Assembly: GCF_000247815.1 (NCBI RefSeq)
Contig: NC_021673.1
Location: forward strand, 42,052,592 to 42,116,591
Origin: Ficedula albicollis
Taxonomy: Eukaryota; Chordata; Aves; Passeriformes; Muscicapidae
DNA: 64,000 nucleotides
Direction: 5' to 3'
In this document: in pieces, positions 13,189-24,408 of the stretch
Layout: each line of letters starts with the position of its first letter
Position numbering within the stretch: the first letter of the stretch is position 1
Notes under the pieces: model-generated
Database searches by the model: none
Seen by the model: the letters and a program-made list of their open reading frames with translations, nothing else
What the model was told of the DNA's origin: nothing
Position numbers and translations under genes: made by a program

Positions 13189-14109
13189 GTAAGTGCCACG
13201 TAGCAATTATTTTCCTGGGGTTTGGCAGAAGTCAGAGACAGACCTGGAGGTCTACCTTTCAGGCTGGGAAGAAATCAGATTGCACACAAAATGCAATAGT
13301 TTCACACAGAAAAAGCAATGTAAGCAGTGAGGAGATGGAGGTTTATGATATTGTGCAGAGTGTAAAGTTACAGGAAAGGAGAATTTCTGAGCTTGGTGTG
13401 GAACTGTGCACAGCCTGATCCCACTGTGAGTGCTCTGCAGGCAGACGTGAGCCAGGATTCTCTTACTGGTGAGCCATCAGCACCCAAGGTGTGCCTTTTA
13501 CAAACCAAATCAATTTACACTGAAGAAACTCAACAATGCTATTTCCTCCATCTAGCACCTGGTGGGAAAATATCCTTAGGGAATATGAGAGCTGTTCCAA
13601 AAGAGAGATATGTGCATCCAGATGTAGGCTCCATGTAAAAGTTTTGCAACAGCTTATCTGAGCTGAGCTCTTCATTCTGTTCAAGACAAAACAATTTACA
13701 GTAGCCTCAGCTGCATCATGGGTACAACATTTTAAAATAAAGTAATCTGATGGTTGCCCTCTGCCCTGCTGCAAGTAGTCTGTTACTGGAGTTTCTTTTC
13801 TGTGGTTTTTTTAATGTGAAATGACTCCAAATGAAGGTGAAATAAGAAAGGCTTTTTTTTTTTATTCTCCAAGTGTTTGCTTACTGTTTTTGAATTTTAT
13901 TATCGAAAAAATACTTGAATAAATACGGTAGATCTGACCACAATGCCTTCTTATACATTGTGTTAGATATGAAGGCTGAAGGACTTGCAAGTATTTCTGT
14001 CCTAAACAACTCTTCTTTGTGTTTATGATTGAGCCTTCCAGGAAAACAGTATTGGTCACAATTGTACTCCTCTAGAATACAAGTTGTGGGGGAAGGTGTC
14101 TTTTTCTTT

Positions 14110-14132
14110 GGGGTGGGGGAGGAGGGAGGGGG
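14110..14132 (+). other. G-rich tract with G-quadruplex potential
   Basis: The sense strand has four G-runs of three to five residues (GGGG-T-GGGGG-AGGA-GGG-A-GGGGG) separated by one- to four-base loops. This satisfies the usual intramolecular quadruplex pattern. It is 0.9 kb downstream of the RRM2-end exon. Confidence 0.6.
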
Positions 14133-17100
14133 TGAGTGTTGCTATGTTTACTTCAATTTTACAAGGCAAACAAAAAAAAAAGAAAATTATTTTCTGTTTA
14201 TGAGTTACATGTTTCTAGAGTATTTCTGCTTTTTTGTAACTACTTGATTTTTCTGGCTGATACTTTTCAGACCATTAGTTTATGACATATGTACTCTAGC
14301 ACTATTGTTGAGCTCCTAAAGCAAACAGAAAGGCCTTTTGAAAGTGTAGAAATTTCTCCCACCATCCCATGGTTGTTCCAACAGCAAAGGGTCCATTTTT
14401 AGCTCTGTGAGCTGAAAATCCCAGAGTGGCAGACACGTTTGCTGCAGGACATTGCAGAAGTCTCAAAAGACTCATTTCTGTATCCTACACTGTATGTCTC
14501 AAAAAATGGAGTTATCTTCTCAGGAGCTAATATGGTTTGTAATATTAGGGGTCTACTGAGGAACAAGTGCCCAAGAAGTACTTCAAGCAGTAGAATCAGG
14601 TCAGCCTATACAGAGCTTGAAAAACAAAGATCTATATATAGGAGACAATAATAAACCCTCAATAAGGTCAACAATCCATATTTTAAAGACCTCTAAATCC
14701 CTGTTTAAAAAGTAAATACCATCATAGCTATTATCTCTGCTGTTTAATACTTTCTTCAGTTCAAATCAATAACAAAAGAGAATATAAAGTTAAAGCCAGC
14801 AAGTCACCATTATGCCTGTGGCCTCAGGGCATCAGCTTATTGCATCTTGTGTTGTTCATTTGCTGCTAGTGGAGTGGTGCCTATTAAGCCCAGTGATGTC
14901 CTGGTGACCTAGAGGCAGGGTGTGGCTGGTGTGTTTGTAGTATCAACACTTAAACACTGGTTTTCAGTGCTGGAAGACGTCATTCCTTGTTGTTGATTGC
15001 AGTCAGCTACAGAGCTCTTGTCATGGTATAATGTACAAACATGAAAAGATTGTAGAGATACAAACTCAGAAGTATTTCAGGCTAGATTTTCTCTGATTTT
15101 CTCTTTTAACTTACATCTAGTTAATACCTTGATGAACAATGGATATTTAATACCCAGAGCATCAAAGACAAGAATGCATGTTCTCTTTTAGGCTCCCTCA
15201 TTTATTGAATTTCTTCCCCACTGTGAATTTTCTTATTTCCAACATAAAATCTTTCTGTATAATTACTTATGTATTTCATACACAATAAGATTTTTCAAAC
15301 TCTCTGTCCTTAGCAATATTATTCTAAAAATGATCTACCATTCAGTTGTTCTATAGGTAGCAGCACTTGAGTAACCTTCCTACAGTTATTTCTGTAAGTT
15401 TTATTTCTTTTAAATTTCTTTTTAAAAGAACTGGCAGTGAGTAGTGAAAGATAATTGATCTATGACAACTGTCATAGTTCTGATGACAAATGGGATCTGG
15501 CAATATTCCCTACACCTCTGCTTTCTCTTGGTTTCTTCCCCAAAGAAAAGTATTGAAGCAGCATCCAAGAGATTACTCGCTCAGTGTTTCCACCCTGGCC
15601 AAATCCTGTGGTATCTAGACCAAGATGTATTTTGGCTATTGTTCAGATAAACCCTTGCATTCTTGAACACTTTTGTGAAGGGCCTTTCTAAAACATCTGA
15701 GGTTTAACCAGCATCAGCACTGAGCATGCATAAGGATTATTTCTTGGAAGGGCAGATCCCAGGGAAATGATGGCAACTGTTCTGTCCCTGACCTCGAGCA
15801 TGCAAAGCAGAGACAGACAGCTGTGCCCAGTACTCTGCTGTAGGATGGGAATGGCAGGAGATGTAGTGGGAAGGAGCAGCTTTGCTGTAGTGTTATGTCT
15901 CTGGTCATGATGCTCTCTTTTATGGAATTTTATAAGACAGGATTTCTTTTTTTTTTTTTTTTCTTTGTTAAGTTGTCAGGTCATACTGCCGAACACAATC
16001 AAAAATTTTATTCCTATCTTACATCTTTGTAGATTGCTTCATAACCATACAGAAATACTTTGATTGGCTGTTAAATTGCCTCCCTTTTGAAGTCAAATAT
16101 TTAGGATTGCACTGAATTTCTCTGGGGCCTTTTGGGAGGTCTGGGGGGTTGTGTTTGGTGCTTGGTTACGTGGGCAGTTGTAACCAGGGAAGAATGGCAG
16201 ATCTTGAATGGTGCTTTCTAATCTTTACCCTTGCACTCTTGTTTGGAGTCTCAGGAAATGTTCAGCAGATTTACTGAGACATTTAACTGAGTGTTTGTGA
16301 TGGTTGACCAGTTCTGGATTACAGAGCTGAGAGCTTATAGTAGAGATGGCTTTATATAAGGCTGTCATATTAGACATCTAATAGACAGGTGCAATAAATG
16401 TACAGTGAAAGCTGCAAGTGCTGGAAATATTTGCAGTGAAATTCTGACCCAGCAACTGACATCATTTCTGCACAAAGTTCAGTAATTTCTTTTTTGGGCT
16501 AGTTTCTCCTCACACTGGTTTAATTAAGCACTCTGTTTTGAAACTTAACCTGACAAGATTGTATTGAGATAGTGATAGAGCATAATCGTATTCAAATTCT
16601 GTCTGTAAAATATTTGATTCAATTTACCTCTAAATTACAACTGACAAGTCTAGAGGTGGGTGACATAAATCCCCAAAAATATTTTAGTCAAAAAGTCACC
16701 CAGGGAATCAAGTGTAGTCACAAAATGAGATCAGATTGGATTAAAAACCGCAACATAAATTTTGCAACATAATCTTCTATTGCAGATTTAATGCAACTTT
16801 GTTTTGATTATTCAGAAATAAAGTCTTTTGATACATGTTTTTAAGAGCAGGTTTATTTGAAAATTACCTGGTAAACAGGGAGAAATCTGCCTAAAGTTTG
16901 TTACTATTTTCTAGAAATTGTAGCTTTTCTACATCTGGTCAGCCCAAAGTGATTAAGAGTTTTTAAATGGTCACAGTATTTTCAGCTCTGATATTTTGTT
17001 TGCAAGTTCTGTGAAATTTGGGCTATTTAAATAGTTGCATTGTCCTGTAAGAGAGTACCATCCTCACAGTATTGTTGCATGTATCACAACAGTGAGATGC

Positions 17101-20082
17101 ACCATTGAATGCAATCCCCTTGTCATTGAATTTGGTCTGATGTCTATAATGATATTCAATAACTGTCACTAATATTCATTCACTGATTGCTTTTTTGCTT
17201 CCATAATCTAAGTTACATTTTTTTGTTTCTAAAGAGCCAATAGTTTACCTTCCTTTCCTTCCCTTTCTTCTCTTCCTCCTTAGTCTTTTCTCCTTTGTTT
17301 TCTTCCAAGCTCAGTTCATGGAATATCCAAAGAATGAAGCATGTTTTTAATTCTTTCTTAAAAAAAAAAAATAAAATGACCTGGTAGTTTGGGAATGTTG
17401 CTTTTGTAACAGTTTCTCTTTTTTTTCCACTATTCATAACAACTTTGCCTAATGCAAACAGCCATTTGGAGAGAAAAACATACAACAGATAATTTGAGAC
17501 ACTCCCCAAAGTTTTTGTAAAGTCAGTACCAGCAAAGGGCTGACGCAGTTGAACCTGGTGCCAATGGTCCCTTCTTTTACCAGATGCATTTGGAAATGAC
17601 TAGTAGTTCTGTGCCAGGCCTATTTATAACTCAGGCATGGATGGTTTTTATGCTTCCAAGGACGTAGGCACTACTTAGTTGGGTTCCGTAATCCTGAGTG
17701 TCTAGGGCAGATGTGTTTTATACCTAGACAAGTAACTTTTCTTTGCTGTGAGAGGCAATTCCCAGTTCTGTCGCGATAAGCACTAGTACCTTCAGATGTA
17801 AACCATCCACAAAGACATTTACTTTATATATTTAGCATGCCTGTAAGTTAAACATTGGCACTTTACGTGCTTATTTTCAACAAGAGCTTAGTTTAACAAG
17901 AAGAGGCATTGAACTTGAAGTCTTCTCTCCAGAGGGAGAAAGAAAAGGGCAAAAGATAACTGACCAGTAGGTGAAAAGATCTAGAATAATGACACAAGGT
18001 GCTGCTGCTGTGGGCAACATTTTGAAAAGATGCCCCAGTGGCACAAATAGCACAGACCAGTTTGGATTTTAAGCTTATAAAATATATAAAAATATTTTAA
18101 ACCAATAGCCTACATGAAATCACTGTCACTGCAATCAGGATTTTAAAAGGGCAATGGTTTGGTTAAAATAGAATCAATGTACCTGTTCTTATAGATCAGT
18201 TTTCTTTGTTTTCATTTTAGCCTTGAATTTCCTTCTGTGGTGAAAAATGTCATGCCATTTGCCCTGGAGATTTTCCTGCAGTTGGGTTTTCCTCCAAATT
18301 GTGCTGCTACAACAGTGTTTTCTTAGGCAGAATAAACAAATGTTGGAGACAGAGAAAGGAACATGCCTTTTTCTGCTGTATCCCCAACAGATATCAGGAG
18401 TGCTGCCAGCCACCCCCAGGAGTCTTCCCAGCTCACTGCAGCACACACATCTAGTGTGCAGATGTGAGTGTAAGACACAGCTGATTTAGCACTGGATCAC
18501 ACTGATGGCAAGATGGGTCTGTCAGATCCCCAAAAGCAGATGGTTCATAGACCTGAATGTGACATGGTTAAATGTATAGATTGGCTGTGGAAACAGAATA
18601 ATTGTGTTATATAATATATGTTCCCTTTTGGTTTTGTTGGTTGTTTTTTTTTTCCTATTCAATTTTTGTAGACTTCAGCACTTGTATTTTAATTAATAAG
18701 ATTAGTTGAAGTGGGAAGAAAGTGACTCAATCCCAAGAACAGAAGCTGTGTATGTCAGACTTCCATTCCAATTCTGTAGGACATAAGGGTTTCTTGTCGT
18801 TCATTTGGGTATCTGGACTTGTTATTGTGTTTATCAGTGCAGTCTCTGATGTTTTGAGGTTCATGAATCACTTCCCAAGTTTGACATCAATGGTATATAA
18901 TTTTGTCTCCATAACCACTTTTCCCCGCAGAATCTGCAGCTGCTTAAGGAGCACACATCACTGGGAAATGCTCCATTCCTTTTATTTGCCTCTAGATATC
19001 TAAGAGATGTCACATTTATATTCTAGATGGAAATTTATATTCATTCTAAATCCATTTAGATATATATTTCTAGAAGGAAATGTTGGGGGGTTATCCACAG
19101 TTAAATTCAGAAGTCTTTCTAAAAATGTTGAATATTTCTGTCAGAACTATTTAAATAATCAAAGAAAGGAATTCTGCCAAGTTAACTTTACTGGTGACTG
19201 AGCTTATTTTATTAAATCTGTATTTTGCATGAATCTCATCTGGGTTGATGATTTCTCTTCCCTACTCTCTCCTTTCTTCAAAGTGTTTCAGTAAGAGTAT
19301 CTTCTGTCAGGGCACAAGAGATCCTTGTGTTGTGATGCCTGGCAGATACTAGTGATGGAAATAAAACAAGTACAGGAATCTGAATGTTGGAATTTCAATT
19401 GATTCCCCTGTAGTAGCCAAGCACACACCCTAGAATGGCAGTCCTCCAGTGGGAAAGGGGGAAGGTATGAGTCAGTGGAGACTGGGAAGAGAGACTTGTC
19501 TTTTAGTCTAACTCCCACATCAGTTCACCACAGAAATCCCTTAAATGCAAGTGTACAACCTTACCTTTCCAAATCTCACCTTAAGGAGGAGAAATCCAGG
19601 AAGCCTTCTTCCTGGAAAACCCACCACATCCATGGATTCTGCCCCTTTTTAATTTTCAGGCCTCTTAATCTTTTTTTCCAATGGACTTCTGCACAGCCTG
19701 AGATCCTGCAGTGGCAGCAGGCTCCCCTTGCAGAGGTGCTCCAGCACTAGGCAGAGGCTGGCCAGGACAGGTTTGAGGAGATGATGTGGAAGTCCCAGCT
19801 CTGAGGAGCAGGCATGGCACATCCTGTCGGAGGTCAATATTGTGGTGAAGTTTTGCACAGTGTTAGAAGGACATGTGCACTGAGAGTAGACAGTGATATG
19901 ATGGTGAAGTTGTTCATGAAAACAATTTCCCAGCAGCACAGAAGATGCTGGGCTGCACAGAAGATGCACAGAAGAAATTGGTCATTTATAGGTATTGTAT
20001 TTGCTGGAAGACAGATGCTGCACTGATAAGTTTTTTTGTGAGACATCACAGAGGTTGGGTGGCGAAATAATAAGCCCATTTT

Positions 20083-20313
20083 ATTTCACATATTGAAAAT
20101 CTGATCATTTATGTTCAAGTCATAACAAAGAGGGGAAAAAAATCAAACCAGAAACAGAACCACATATTGAAAATCTGATCATTTATGTTCAAATCATAAC
20201 AAAGAGGGGAAAAAATCAAACCAGAAACAGAATTTATTTCACATATTGAAAATCTGATCATTTATGTTCAAGTCATAACAAAGAGGGGAAAAAAATCAAA
20301 CCAGAAACAGAAC
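20083..20313. repeat. Three-copy direct repeat (units of 74-79 bp)
   Basis: Units beginning cacatattgaaaatctgatc start at 20087, 20161 and 20240. Each contains tcataacaaagagggg, an A run and accagaaacagaa. The first and third copies share an extra ttatttca lead and the base g in ttcaagtc, whereas the middle copy has ttcaaatc and a shorter A run. This pattern suggests two duplication steps. Confidence 0.93.
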
Positions 20314-22171
20314 ATCTTTGCTCATGGAAAAATTTTCACAGTAAAGTGTTTGAACAAAAGGCCTTGAAACTTCCTGGGGAAACCCTTGTTTTCCAGAGGC
20401 TTTTTGATGTTTCCTGCTCTTTATTGAATGAAAGCCTAAATTTAAAGACAGGTGCAGACTGAATCTCTTGTTCTTAGAATCTCTTTCACTGATGTCAATA
20501 GTTAGAAAACTGCAGCAAAAAATAACAAAAACTTTAATTCTTTCTTCATGTCCTTTGAGTTCAGACACTTTTGTAAAAATAAGAGACAAGTAAACTCATA
20601 TGGTTTAAGCAATCTTTTTTAAAAATCAATATTTTTAACAAGCTGGGTTAATTTATGTGTCCCCTGACTTTCTGAACAGACCAGTAGTCATTAAGAATGA
20701 CCTTTATTTCTATCAGTGCGTTTTCATTCAATAGCTGAGTCTAGGGCCATTATCTGGCTGAGTGGCATGAAAATTACGTGGTTCAGTTGTTCCTTAAAAA
20801 AAGATTTATCTGACAAATACTTTCCTAAAGTAGCATTGCATCATCAGTGCCACTCCCTCAGGTGCCATTTTATCAGGAAATGTCACTGTGAGAAGAATAA
20901 GACCTCTCCTTGTACTGAGACACAAGCCAGCCAGTGGGTGAAAAGGCCCAGAAGAAAGCAGCACAGCAGAGGGCTGCTGTGAAGGCATCAGCCAGTGCTT
21001 GGTGTAGTTCAGCCTGTATTAGGTATGTTCAGTTCTGATTTTAGCAGAATGAGCTAGACCTCTCTCACACGGAAGTCTGAGGCCAACCCTAATATTCTGC
21101 ATTCGGTATTTTTGGAATTCCTGTTTGTCTGCCATGGAGGAAAGTTCAGACAATTTTCCAGTAAGTTATTATTGCTCATCAGTTTTTATTCCTGATGAAT
21201 GAGGATGCTTCAGACCATAAATCTTTCACTGGTCCAGGCTAAGTGTTGCCACTCCTGGGCTTCCAGCCAGCGTAATTTTGCAGGGAGAAATTATAGAACT
21301 TGATGAGAAAGAAGTAAATAGTCCTGTGTTAGCAGCTATTTGAAATAGCAGCTGTTTAAGGCTATGCAGCAACGGGGGATATTAGCAATATTACTGGGCC
21401 AACCGTAGGTGGTTACCATATGCACATATTGCCACATGCTGTGTCCTATTTGCCCAATGTGAAACTTTTCATTTACTGGTAAATGTGATGGTGATATTTA
21501 TAGTGGTCACTGCTGAAGTGCTTGAACAGATTCTGGTAATCTGTCTCCATGCAGTATGGATGTGGGACGTGGATAAGGAGGAGATGAGTGTCTAGCCTTT
21601 CATATTTTGTACTCTTGAGGATCACAGCTGTGCCCCCTGTTCTTGATAACAGTGTAGAGAACTGAGTTTGTGCTGTTTGTCTGCATGGACCCACACACGG
21701 GTCTGGGTGTGATGGGGTTGGAGGGTGAGCTCAGTGTCCATGCCATGACCATGTGCTCAAATACCCATGAGAAATGCAAATTAAAGCAGCAGAAATGTGT
21801 TTGCAGGTCTCACGTGGACAGCAAGTGAAAGAGCTGCTGTAGGTTTTCATTCCTGCACCTTTGTTCCTATTTATGTCAAAAAAACTAAAATAAGACCGGT
21901 TGTTTGTTTTCTCTTTTCCTCCCAGACCCACCTGCCGTGCTGCCATTTTATTCCCCAGTCACTAATGCAAGCTGCAGGATATAGTGAGCCCTGATCCAGC
22001 AACTGTAAGGACAACTAGATCTAGAAACTCCTCAATTTAGAAAGCTTGGATCTGTCCTTTCCCAAGAAATTATAATGTTTTTTTTCCCTGAGCCTGAGTA
22101 GATGTGTGATGAGAGGTAAAATTTAAGCTCTCCAATTTAAAGGGAACATCTTAAGTTTTTTAAAGAGTATT

Positions 22172-22172
<1 letters not shown>

Positions 22173-22227
<55 letters not shown>
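22173..22227. repeat. 55-nt uninterrupted poly-C (poly-G on the minus strand)
   Basis: I count 55 consecutive C residues, flanked by gagtatt and tggggcttg. It lies about 2.1 kb upstream of the 47-nt RBMS3 exon and would be transcribed as poly-C in the pre-mRNA. A run this long and pure is rare in vertebrate genomes. The exact length is doubtful because homopolymers are poorly resolved by sequencing. Confidence 0.9.
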
Positions 22228-22810
22228 TGGGGCTTGTACATAACATTTAAGTTGTCTTCACCAATGCAGAAATCAAAAAAGAGAGTAATAACAAATTTTA
22301 TACATGTTGAAAAGAGAAAGGAAAACAAGACAGTATGTTTCCTCAGAAATGAATTGCAGCCAAAAAGCTTTCTTTTCTCTTTTGTTTGGAAATTTATGCA
22401 TTTCCATTAGTAATTAATGCAACCTTACTAAACAATATAATGTGCCGAGCATGCATAAGACATAAGAATATAAAACCAAGTTGCATAAGGGATTATGATT
22501 TTCTAAGCTGATTTCTCTTTTACATCAAAATTAGTAGTTGCTTGAGTCTCCCTAAATTCAGTTCTCTGACATTTTAAACTTGCAGAAATAGCCATTTTAT
22601 TTTTCTTTGTACGAAATCAATATTTCTTTCAAAAATAGCCACACGCACTTGGTCTTAGTCTCCTGAATTATCCTTTGCTTGGGAGAGACTACATATTTTA
22701 TTAAAACAGTGGCATTTTCATAAAGCAAAGCATTTGCCCTAGCATCTGCTTAAAAGAATAATGAGAGAATTATACAAATTTAATAAGGACACGAACCTTT
22801 TTTTTTTTGG

Positions 22811-23060
22811 CGGCAGAGGATAGCGTGAAACCTGGCCTTTCAGATCACAAATTATTTTTGGCCTCTGGAAATTTGGACCACCTCCTCTTAGACCGGTGTG
22901 CAGCTGCTGGGCTAACCCCGCTCCTGCAGGAGCGCTGCCCACGCTCTGCCTGCTCGTCAGCAGTGCATTTACCCTGCTGCTCACCTGCCTGCCTGGGAGC
23001 CGGCCGAGCCCAAACGCTCTCCTGACCTGTCTGCACCGCCATCTGGAAGGGGGCAGATGC
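22811..23060. promoter_or_regulatory. CpG-rich intronic patch, possible regulatory element
   Basis: I count eleven CpG dinucleotides between 22811 and 23040, far more than in the surrounding AT-rich intron. At 23043-23056 the sequence CTGGAAGGGGGCAG fits the CTCF core at about 11 of 14 positions. The patch has no TATA box or recognisable exon. It could be an enhancer, a CTCF site or simply a GC-rich island; the evidence is compositional only. Confidence 0.3.
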
Positions 23061-24361
23061 CATTATTCACAAGTACTGTGGAAGATGGCTTTAGGGGCAT
23101 GGAAAGCTCCCAGCAGGAGCACACAGACCGTGCCACGTGGCTGGTGAAGCATCTGTCCTTGAAGAAAATGCTGCCTGTCTCAACAAGCATAGGATATGTA
23201 TGAAAAACGGAGAGCAATACCGTGTCTTGGGGTAGGATGGTGCCATGGCATTTTTTCAGCTGCTCCCACAGGGAGAGCAGCACCTTGAGCAATAGAGTTT
23301 CCTCTGTGCTTCTTACCCTGCACAAAGGACAATTTCTTCCCATCTCTTGGTAGTCCCACATTGGAAAGCAATTCACAAAGGGAGGGATAAAAAATCGATA
23401 AGGAAGGCAAAAAGTCAAAGCAAATGCAGTATGTGGGAGGAGAGATTGTCAGTTCCATGTCTTTAAGTAAATGCTGGGGGGGAAAAAGGGTCTTTCCTTC
23501 GTGACCCTGACTGCTATCTTGGAGCGTAAGGTGGAGTGCTTAATTCTGTCTGCAGCCCTGCTCTCTCACTGCCTTTCCTGTGGTACCTGTGGCTGTGTCT
23601 GCTAATGGTGGCAGCGATGACAGTTGTTAACTGGACAATGTTTTGACACTGCCAAATCCTTTCGCACAGGTCACGGTCTGCCTGGTGCTAAATGGCAGTG
23701 GAAAAGCTCTGTGTAACACATTAACAAATTCTTTTGCTGTCCAGATCTCTGAAGCATTTTAAAAGCCTTGTTTGAAAGCTCAAGCTTTTCTACTTCACAG
23801 TCCTTTTTTTTTGTTTCTTGTCTCATGGTAATGAATTAACTCTAAATAAGAGTTACACCCCTGGGAAATGGTAGGCAGGGGTCATATGAGGTGTGACCTT
23901 TGTAGGAAAGATGAGACTCCTTCCTGTGAAGCTCTCATGAAGTTGGCTTTGGAATATTTACCAACCACCCATCTCACAGGCAACAGCAGGATTTGGGCCT
24001 GTCTTGTTATAGTGAGTAATCAGTTGTAAAGGCACTGATCTCCATGGAGTTATTAATTGATACTGGTGCAACAAAAACACCATTTGCCCTAAATGTTATG
24101 GAAAGATGACAAGCAATGGACTGAACAGATCTGTTTCTCAGTGATCCCTCAGGCTGGGAAAGCACCCAATCTGTCCATGCTGCTTTGGGCCATCTGAGCT
24201 TCCCTTGAGAATTTAGATTTCTATTTAAGTTGCATTCAGTTTTTATCCATATTGGCTTTGAATATGTTTCATGTCTTTTTTTCTTTTCTTTTTCTTTTTT
24301 TTTTTTACTCTTTTCCTGCAGTAATAGTAAAAATCTGTTTTTCTTCCCTAACTATGTGCAG

Positions 24362-24408
24362 GCTGGCATGGCTTTGACTTACGATCCAACAGCTGCTATA
24401 CAGAATGG
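24362..24408 (+). CDS. RBMS3: RBMS3 47-nt coding exon (start of the C-terminal region)
   Basis: This small exon starts in phase 0 after atgtgcag and ends with two bases of a Gly codon before gtaagaa. It encodes A-G-M-A-L-T-Y-D-P-T-A-A-I-Q-N, and the split codon (GG plus A from the next exon) gives Gly. The AGMALTYDPTAAIQNG signature fits RBMS3 better than RBMS1 or RBMS2 as I recall them, which differ at the residues after GM and before QNG. It lies just past RRM2 in a low-complexity region thought to be flexible. Its length is not a multiple of three, so skipping it shifts the frame. Upstream is a long pyrimidine-rich tract and a second AG (24320-24321) only 40 nt before the real acceptor; using that AG would put TAA first in frame. 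Confidence 0.95.

Larger units (their letters stand above)
13189..24361 (+). other. RBMS3: RBMS3 intron between the RRM2-end exon and the 47-nt exon
   Basis: This intron is about 11.2 kb, from gtaagt to atgtgcag. It contains a G-rich tract at 14.11 kb, a pyrimidine-rich stretch near 17.25 kb, a three-copy direct repeat at 20.08-20.31 kb, the 55-nt poly-C tract at 22.17 kb and a CpG-rich patch at 22.8-23.05 kb. Its last 100 nt carry a long T/C tract (about 24267-24319), ending at an upstream AG that competes with the true acceptor. No other coding content was recognised. Confidence 0.85.

Noticed and set aside
22137..22328. Minus-strand frame encoding a long glycine run
   Set aside because: The glycines are only the translation of the poly-C/poly-G homopolymer.
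22981..23418. 145-codon minus-strand open frame over the CpG-rich patch
   Set aside because: GC-rich DNA favours long open frames. No motif or exon structure supports a gene.
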